The position numbers and the translations under genes are program-made. 64,000 nucleotides of DNA. Origin: Nematostella vectensis. Taxonomy: Eukaryota; Cnidaria; Anthozoa; Actiniaria; Edwardsiidae. Where the stretch lies: contig NC_064039.1 of the NCBI RefSeq assembly GCF_932526225.1, positions 16,546,639 to 16,610,638 on the forward strand. Reading direction: 5' to 3'. Every line of letters begins with the position of its first letter. Positions within the stretch are counted from its first letter, which is position 1. A model generated the notes under the pieces. It saw nothing but the letters and a program-made list of their open reading frames with translations, searched no databases and was not told the DNA's origin. This document shows positions 48,601-57,600 of this stretch, piece by piece.

Positions 48601-51600
48601 CGGCACTCACTCTGGCCTTCCCTGCAGCTAAAGGTCTCTACAACTTCGTAAAAAAGAGACAAGCTTCTAGAAAAGTCATGGATGTAAGTAAAATGTAAAT
48701 CTATTTAGATATTTACCAGCAAGGAATCTGTCAGTAGAGATACAGTTCACAACCATGAACGCGTAAGCACTTAGGGATTGATACCATGTGTGGAAGTCAG
48801 GGCGTAAGCACTTTATTGAAGGTAGTGGTACCATGTGTGGAAGTCAGGGCGTAAGCACTCTATTGGGGCATGCAGAGAATATGCATTGCGCATGCTCCAG
48901 GCTCCTAGATGCGAGCTTCATTATCATACTTGGAATTGTTCGTGTTTCGAATGTTTACGATTTAACGTAAAAATGTCCACCATGGACGCTAAATGTGAAA
49001 TCAGATGATTGAATTCTTTTTCGAGATCGTACCGCAGGCTTTACGAGTTATTGAATATTGCTTTTTATATTTTTGTGCGCCATCATGGTGCATAAAAAGG
49101 ATTAAAATGTGAACGGAGAACAGGTTGTTTGAGGTTGTGCTATTAAAATGGCGGTGATTGACCGTCAGTACAGGTGTCGAACTGTTTAACAAGACAACCC
49201 GGGTATCTCTGTTCAAATGGCAAGCAAAAACGGTAACTGCTGTATTTATTAATCACTATTAATGCATTGTTTTACAAATAGTGCAACTGATTAGTAATTA
49301 AATTGAGACTTAAATTTGATCAAATTACTCATATGTACAAAAAGGTAAAATTTGGAGGTCGTTGTTTCAGTTCCACAGGCGATGTACCGACGGTCTGAGA
49401 AAAGAAGTACTAGATGCAAAGTTTAGTTATCCCATTCATGTATCGAGAAAGTTTACCAAAATTGGCGCTAAAGATGAAATTAGGCATCTTTTTGAGGCGG
49501 GTACGCAAAATGACTGATTAGTCTGGCTAAAAATATTACTCTTATACTGATCTTGTTAGCAATTGGCACTGCCTTTTCATCGGTAGTTGTTAACCAAGGG
49601 TCCCTGCTCCATTCGGTACTAATCGGTTGGCAATCGTACAATTGGAAAAATAATAATTTTGTAAACAATATGTATTAAATAAACGATGCGTTTGATGCGA
49701 TATTTTTTTTTTTTTGGAAAAGCTAGTCGTTGTACCGCTCACATATCCTACAGATCAGAAAATATTGAGTATCTAGTATTTATCAAGAGTATTCTGTACC
49801 CCCCTCAAAATTGGCGCTCTCTGTAAAAAAAAAGCATTTTTAGTACTCAGTTTTGCTGTACTAGAATATTAATTTGCGTATTTGAATGAAGGCCGTGATC
49901 TCAGTTTTATTCTTCAGGATTCCTCAAAGATCGTATCGTGAACACAAAGAAGTAAAGACATAGAGGAAATAAAGGCTAGTGGGGTGTAGAATAAAATAAC
50001 TGTAAAGTATTGCCGAACTCATTATTTTTGCTTTTGATGACAGCCTGTCATGATTATTTAAATAAGGGTAACAACTTTATCAAAACAATGGCCCTGGCCT
50101 TGCCTTTATAATTCCTGTAATATTTCTTAACTTTAGCATCTAAATTATTGCTATTCATATAAATATTTACTTTTTGCCACATATGATATACTTTTTGTTA
50201 TTGACAAGCACTAGAAAAATATAAGAGGCTGTAAATATGAATTGCAAATAAGTTTATCGCAATCATGGTAGACTTTACTCTCCGGTGATTTATGAAAAAT
50301 GGCCAGTGGTCAAGCGCATGCTCAATAAATATCTCTGCCTGTTCTTAATTGATGGTAGTGATACCATGTGTGTAAGTCAGGGCGTAAGCACTTTATTGAA
50401 GTTAGTGGTACCATGTGTGTAAGTCAGGGCGTAAGCACTTTATTGAAGGTAGTGGTACTATGTGTGTAAGTCAGGGCGTAAGCACTTTATTGAAGGTAGT
50501 GGTACCATGTGTGTAAGTCAGGGCGTAAGCACTTTATTGAAGGTAGTGGTACCATGTGTGTAAGTCAGGGCGTAAGCATTTTATTGAAGTTAGTGGTACC
50601 ATGTGTGTAAGTCAGAGCGTAAGCACTTTATAGAAGTTAGTGGTACCATGTGTGTAAGTCAGAACGTACGGCGTAAGAACTTTATTAAAGGTGGTGGTAC
50701 AACAGCCTTTAATCCGCAAATTTAAAGCATTTATTAAGAAAATATTTTAAGATATAATTAAATAAAAAGGAAAACATAGAAGCATTTTATTTAAATAGAT
50801 GACTTTAATTTTGACCAATATACAAACGACGCAATGATTGTTCTATCTTTTTAGATTTCGGCTGCGAATAATGTGGATTTGAAAGTTCTAACCGGCGATA
50901 CGAATATGGTAAAACAGTCCAAGATTGGAGGGTTTATCTCCAGATCTAAATCAAAAATAACAAAAATGAAGAAAAGATTCAACACTCGTTTTGGGACCGC
51001 CGCCAAGTTTGCCAAGTCATTTAAGAAGGGGCTTTCTGTGGGGCTTAGCCTTGCTACAATGGGTAAGTTATTTAAGAAGGGGCTTACTTTGGTGATCGGC
51101 CTTGCGACAGTGGGTAAGAAGATGCTTTCTCTGGGGCTCGGCCTTGCGACGGTGGGTAAGTCATTTAAGAAGTGGGTTTCTCTGGGGATCGGCCTTGCTA
51201 CAGTGGGTAAGTACCGCAGCCGATTTTGTCCATAAATTCCATAAGTTCGCTGTGGTAGCAGCGAAATTGAGAACCAAAGGAAATCAAATCCGCTACCATA
51301 TTATCTTTTAGTCTCCAACTAGCATTACAAAACTTTACCACTACGGCTGGGGGTATGACAGCGTCAAATCAATCGAAAATTGAGCACTTATAATCAAGTT
51401 TTTTTTTTTACGCTTCCGTCATCGCTGCTCAAGGATAGAGGAAACGCCATAATAAAATATTGCCAGTATGGAATGTTAAGATGGAACCTTTACTGTGATG
51501 TGTTATATGTAAAGAATCGCGTAACGATTTTTTTACAAATAAAAATGCGAATCATAATTTTCGATTCAGGTCTGGCTTCACCTGATAATGTACTGGTTTG

Positions 51601-54600
51601 ACCTGATAATGTACTGGCTTGACCTGATAATGAACTGGCTTGACCTGATAATGTACTGGCTGACCTGATAATGTACTGGCTTGACCTGATAATGTACTGG
51701 CTTGACCTGATAATGTACTGGCTTGACATGAAAATGTACTGGCTTGACCTCATAAGGTACCGGCTTGACCTGATAATGTGCTGGCTTGACCTGATAATTT
51801 AATGGTTTGACCTGATAATGTACTGGCTAAGCTGTTAATGTACTGGCTTTAAATGATATTGTATCGGCTTGACCTGATAATGAACTGACTTGACCTGATA
51901 ATGTAATGGCTGGACCCGATATCGTACTGGCTTGACTTGATTATGTACTGGCTTGACCTGATAATGTACTGGTTTGACCTTATAATTTACTGGCTTGACC
52001 TGCTAATGTACTGGTTTGACCTTATAATTTACTGGCTTGGCCTAATAATGTACTGGCTTGACCTGATAATATACTGGCTCACCTGATAATGTACTGGTTT
52101 ACCTGATAATGAACTGGCTTGACCTAATGATGTACAGGTTTGACCTGATAATGTACTGGTTTGACCTTTATAGTTTGACCGTTATCGTTACAAAAGTTAA
52201 ATCCAATGAGCTGATTTTTTTTCTCCCAGGCTTTGAGATCTTCATGTTAATAAAAGGTCGAGAAGAATGTGCAAAAATCAGAGAGCTAGCGTTTGAAGCT
52301 CTTGGTAACGTCACAAAGGCGAGGGACACGATAAGGGATCAGATCACCGACATCACTACTCATCGAGGAATTATGCGGGAGGTTCGTATTTACATGCACT
52401 CCTTTTCTGTCGGTTTGCCCGTCTGTATTTGATACGATCATTCTAATAAAACTCTAATAGGCTTGGGGGTATCTGAAATCAAACATAACTGATGACACCT
52501 TCCTGGATTCCGTGTCTGATGTGGGCGTGATGGTTGACGACCTTAAGAAAAGAAGTAACGATATGGAGCAGGTCGCCACAGAAATAAAGAACTTCGTCCG
52601 GGACATAAAAGGGGCAACCACCAACTACAATCTGACCTTTGACCTCACCAAGCAGCTAAATGAGGACCTCGGCAGGTTGGTTGCACTGTATGTATGTATG
52701 TATGTATGTATGTATGTATGTATGTATGTATGTATGTATGTATGTATGTATGTATGTATGTATGTATGTATGTATGTATGTATGTATGTATGTATGTATG
52801 TATGTATGTATGTATGTATGTATGTATGTATGTATGTATGTATGTATGTATGTATGTATGTATGTATGTATGTATGTATGTATGTATGTATGTATGTATG
52901 TATGTATGTATGTATGTATGTATGTATGTATGTATGTATGTATGTATGTATGTATGTATGTATGTATGTATGTATGTATGTATGTATGTATGTATGTATG
53001 TATGTATGTATGTATGTATGTATGTATGTATGTATGTATGTATGTATGTATGTATGTATGTATGTATGTATGTATGTATGTATGTATGTATGTATGTATG
53101 TATGTATGTATGTATGTATGTATGTATGTATGTATGTATGTATGTATGTATGTATGTATGTATGTATGTATGTATGTATGTATGTATGTATGTATGTATG
53201 TATGTATGTATGTATGTATGTATGTATGTATGTATGTATGTATGTATGTATGTATGTATGTATGTATGTATGTATGTATGTATGTATGTATGTATGTATG
53301 TATGTATGTATGTATGTATGTATGTATGTATGTACGCCTCCTTCTAGATATGGAATTGATTTTATGCTTTCCCACTTGGCATATAATATAACAAGAGCTG
53401 CTTAACCCGCGCTTTGTTTACTGGGCATGAATACAAGACAAGATAATGTTTGAAACATAATGGCTATGGGCAGTTAGCCTAAAGCCGCTTTATTAATAAA
53501 ATTTGTATAATTTGTATAATTTGCTGTAAAAAAATCTATCAATTGGCAGGTAAAGGTGAGGGCAAACAACGCCAAATGCATGGTGGCTGATTACCCACAA
53601 TGCAGCCCCACCCAAGGAAAATAGCAGCACTCGAGAACGATAACAATCCTAAATTAAAAGCATACCTTCGCATAGTGCTAAAAGCAAAAAAATATTGCTT
53701 TGTGAGTTATCCAGCCCCAATAAAAGAAAGGCACCGCCCATACAAGTGTATGCCTGTATTGCGATAGGATAGAAGCCAATGCAAATCTGATAGAAGGTGG
53801 CAGATTGCTGCCCCAACTAACAAGCTATTAATGTGGCAAATAAGGCTATAAATGTAGTCATTGTACCACAAATATACCGCCCCTGCAAGTGATTGCCAGT
53901 ACTTTGCAAGAAAAAGGAACGATTAAACAGGCTTGAAGCCATGAGGGCTGAACCCCAATGTTGTGGCAACAGAGACAACGGAATTTCTGTTGGGTTGGAA
54001 TTCATGGCTGCTGGGGCTTTGTCTTTGAAATCCTGAAGCTGGAGACGAGTTAAAGAATCTGCTAAAATGCTATACACACCTGGTTTGTGCTTTGCTCTAA
54101 AACGAATATTATGTCTGAGACAAAGGGCGACCAAGTGGCGGACAATAAAACATTAGAGATTTATCTCTGCAGCTCTGTCTATTGATCACGTAAACCAACG
54201 ATTCGTTATTAGTAAAAAATAATGCACTGGTTTTTCATTTTAAGCCCCCACAAATGGACACTGAGAACGATGGGATAGAATTCAAGAAAAGAAATATTCT
54301 TTCCTACCCATTTAACAGGCTATTGCCCATAGCACCATTTGTAGCGAAAAACTGCACCATTACCCAGAGAGGCTGTAGCATCAGTAAAAAGCTAAAGTTT
54401 AGGTGAGATCACCCAGTGCTCGTCAAGGAAAAATGACTTGCAATTGAAATTCTGAGTCCTCCTTGGCACTTATATTCAGTCTGATCTTGTGTTGAGGTGC
54501 TTTAACGTTGATAGTAAGATCTATAAAACGCCTCAGAAGGGCCCACCAGGCATGACAACAGAACATGCGAAATTTAGCATGCCAATGAGCGACTTTAGTT

Positions 54601-57600
54601 CCCTGAGGGACACCTTTTTTACGCATAAAAATTCGAATTAGCTGTATAGACTTGTCAATTTGTCCTGTGGTTAGCGAGCCACTAATTTTTGGGCATCAAG
54701 TTCGATACCCGCAAAGTTCAGAGTTGTTAGCAGGTCCCATTATTTTCTCTGGTGCTCTGGGGATACCCAGATATTTACAAAGGTCTAGGAAGAGTTGTAA
54801 TTGTGCCCTTCATAGTTCTTCGGTAGGGGCTATGATCAAAAAGTCATCAAGAAGGCGGAGGACTGAATGGATATGTAATTTGTTCTTAGCTATCCATTCC
54901 ACTGCAGTACTAAAGGTTTCGAAGGTTTTACAAGAGCTAGAGCAGCCCATAGGCATGCATCGATTATAATAGTAAGAGCCCTTCCATTTAAAACCCAACA
55001 AGCGATAGTCCTTTGTTGACAGGAATGATGCGAAATGCATTCCTTATTTTCATTCACCGGGTGTTTTCTTAGGTACAACACCCAACGGGGATACCGGAAT
55101 AGGTGAAAATGGTGGGATTCCAAAGGAACCTGCAAGCCTATGTGCCTCCAGCTCTTTGAAGAGCTTGGCATCAACAATTTCAGGATGATCAAAAGCCGAA
55201 AGCAGGATCTGAGATTGAATAGATTCTAGGTCGCCTTCAAAATGCAAGGGAAAACCTGATTTGAAACCCTTATACAGATAAGCATTAGTAGCTGGCTCAT
55301 ACGAAGAAAATAAAGATGGTTTATACCAAGAAAGTAAATTTAAAAAGCGTTCACTTTTTACCGGGGTTGGAAAATTGGGGCCTGGCATGCTCAGATTGTC
55401 CTTCTGGCTGTTGCCGTTGGGGACGAAAACATTTAGTGGCAGGGTGATTACACGCACTGCAAAAATAACATGCATGTTTGAAGTCACCACCCGAACATGC
55501 TTTGCCAATGTGGAAACGGTAGCAGAAACATTTTGGGATTTGGGGAGTCTGGTGTGACTTGTTTGGAATTCGACTGGCCGGTTTGGTAACCGAAACAATT
55601 CAAAGTGGATATTGGCCCATGGGATCAGGGGTTTATCTGGCGCGGCATACGGAGTATGTTTCATCATAATACCGCCAATTGTGACCACGATTAGCCAAAT
55701 CATTAATTGTATCCCCATGTTTCACGAGAACTGGGGCCTTATTGGTATACATCTGGGTATACACCGCCACAAAAAGTTTAAAGGCTGCACATCTGCAGTG
55801 TCAAATTCCGTTTAGGCCGAGTATTAGGCTCTAGACACAATGCTGATTGCTGGCCCCCACTACCTGATATTACACAACTGTTATTTATCCTCTGGAAAGG
55901 GGTTGCTTGAAAGAATACCAAACTCAACGAACTCATTGCTCCAAATTTTTGCCTTTGTCTTAGTAGAGACTCGGGTGTCCAGGAAAAAATGGACTGTCTG
56001 GAGTTGGTGGGTAGGGCGTGGTGGTGAATCCGTCTCACCTGTGAGTTGGCCTTGGACATTGTTGATAGCTGACTCTACCAATTCGTCAGTACTTGCCTGA
56101 AGTGGAACGGCCCGCTGATGAATTAGGAGTTGTATGCGATGAGGACGTGGCCTCTTCCGTAGAAACCCGCTGTGGGAGTAGAGGTAGGAGGGCATCTGTG
56201 ACCCTGCCTGTGACGGTTGAAATAATCTGCTCCAACACGTCTGGCGACAAGGCTGCCAGGGTTGGTGTGACCGTTTGCTTTGTGCTGTTAACAGGTTGGA
56301 GTGGATCCCTGGTTCTCCTGGCCTGCAGCCGAGCCGAACTAGCCCTTTTAGTAGGCTGAAATGACGGTTGTGATGGATGGCGTTTGCCAGGCATAATTCA
56401 CTTCTAAAGAAAAACAGTAAATCTGCAGAAGATGGATACATAGAGCCTATGCAATATCATCTTCCAATAATAAGAAATAGAGTATTGAAACCCCCAAATA
56501 AACAAGAACAAAAGAGGAGGGTTGAACCCCCATAAAACAAATTACTGTGAAAGAAGGTAAGCTTATGAAAAGAAACCACAAGAGGATTGAAGGCAAGTGG
56601 AGGATTAAAGCACCCACGAAGCAAATTGTAAGGATTTAAGCCTCACATAATTAAGAAACACGAGTATTGAAGCCCCATGAAGTTCCCACATTTGAGATTA
56701 AAAGGAGGATTAAAGACCCCAAGCACAACTGATAAAAAACATTTATACAAACATTGGATATAACATCCCCGCAGTAATAAAGCAGCTAAACGAGAATGAA
56801 GATATTAAACTGCTATGCTAGGTTTCAGCTTCAGTAAAACAGTGGAGGTCAAAGGGGTCAGGTAAACAGCGCGTTGAAAAAATTCTTAGGACAGAATAGT
56901 GCTACCACAATAAGAATGGAGTAAGTAATAAGTAGTTAGAATAGGATCCAATGAGATGAAAACAGAAACAATCCGTAAGGCCTACTGATCATTAAAAAAA
57001 CCTACTGCTCGGTAAGGATGTGTTCAGGTCTATGGTTTCTCCCTGTATTCGGTCTCCGATTTCTTGAGCAAGTTTATTGACTGAATAATGGCACTGCGAT
57101 AGCTACGGTACAGAATATACTGGCTATCCTTAGACAAATGCACTCCATAACGCAGGAATGGGTTTTTAAAACCCATGTGGAACCAGCAAAACACGTTTGA
57201 CAAGACTCGAGAAGAACACTTGAGATTTGGTTAAGAATTCTAGCATTTCTGTTAAATTCACTGTGACCAGAATGCACTGCCACGTGGGATAACACGACAT
57301 AAACCGACGACGCGGACGGAATACTCGTTGCGTGCAACACTAACTCCTAAATGCGTGAGCCAACAACTTCAGGACCCATTAAAAAAAAACATCGGAAGAG
57401 GACATGGAACGGTCGCGAAGCAAAGGAACAGTGCGTCCGTAATGAATAGGGGTCAATAGGGGTCAATGCAATGTACCCCTAACAGGAGTCACGTGTGGAC
57501 AGTTGTTACATAACAATAACAGGGGATACCCACAAATGAATTATATTGTACAGGGCTCCCGTCATAACACAATTAGCATTAATTTTAATAACTAGTGGGA

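Larger units (their letters stand above)
53363..57480 (-). mobile_element. DIRS/Ngaro-type retrotransposon, copy 2 (recombinase deleted)
   Basis: Minus-strand order: gag (56394 to about 55430), RT (about 55390-54650), RNase H (about 54640-53940), 3' region (53920-53363). Compared with copy 1, the whole tyrosine recombinase is missing; 3' region sequence joins directly to the RNase H end near 53925. The long A-rich sequence 56400-57480 is probably the 5' untranslated and terminal part, with an uncertain right end. It lies antisense in intron 8 of gene 2. Confidence 0.78.

Noticed and set aside
52512-53405. Long YVCM/HTYI open frames on both strands
   Set aside because: Translations of the (TATG)n repeat. 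Only the first part of the plus frame (to 52675) is a real exon.
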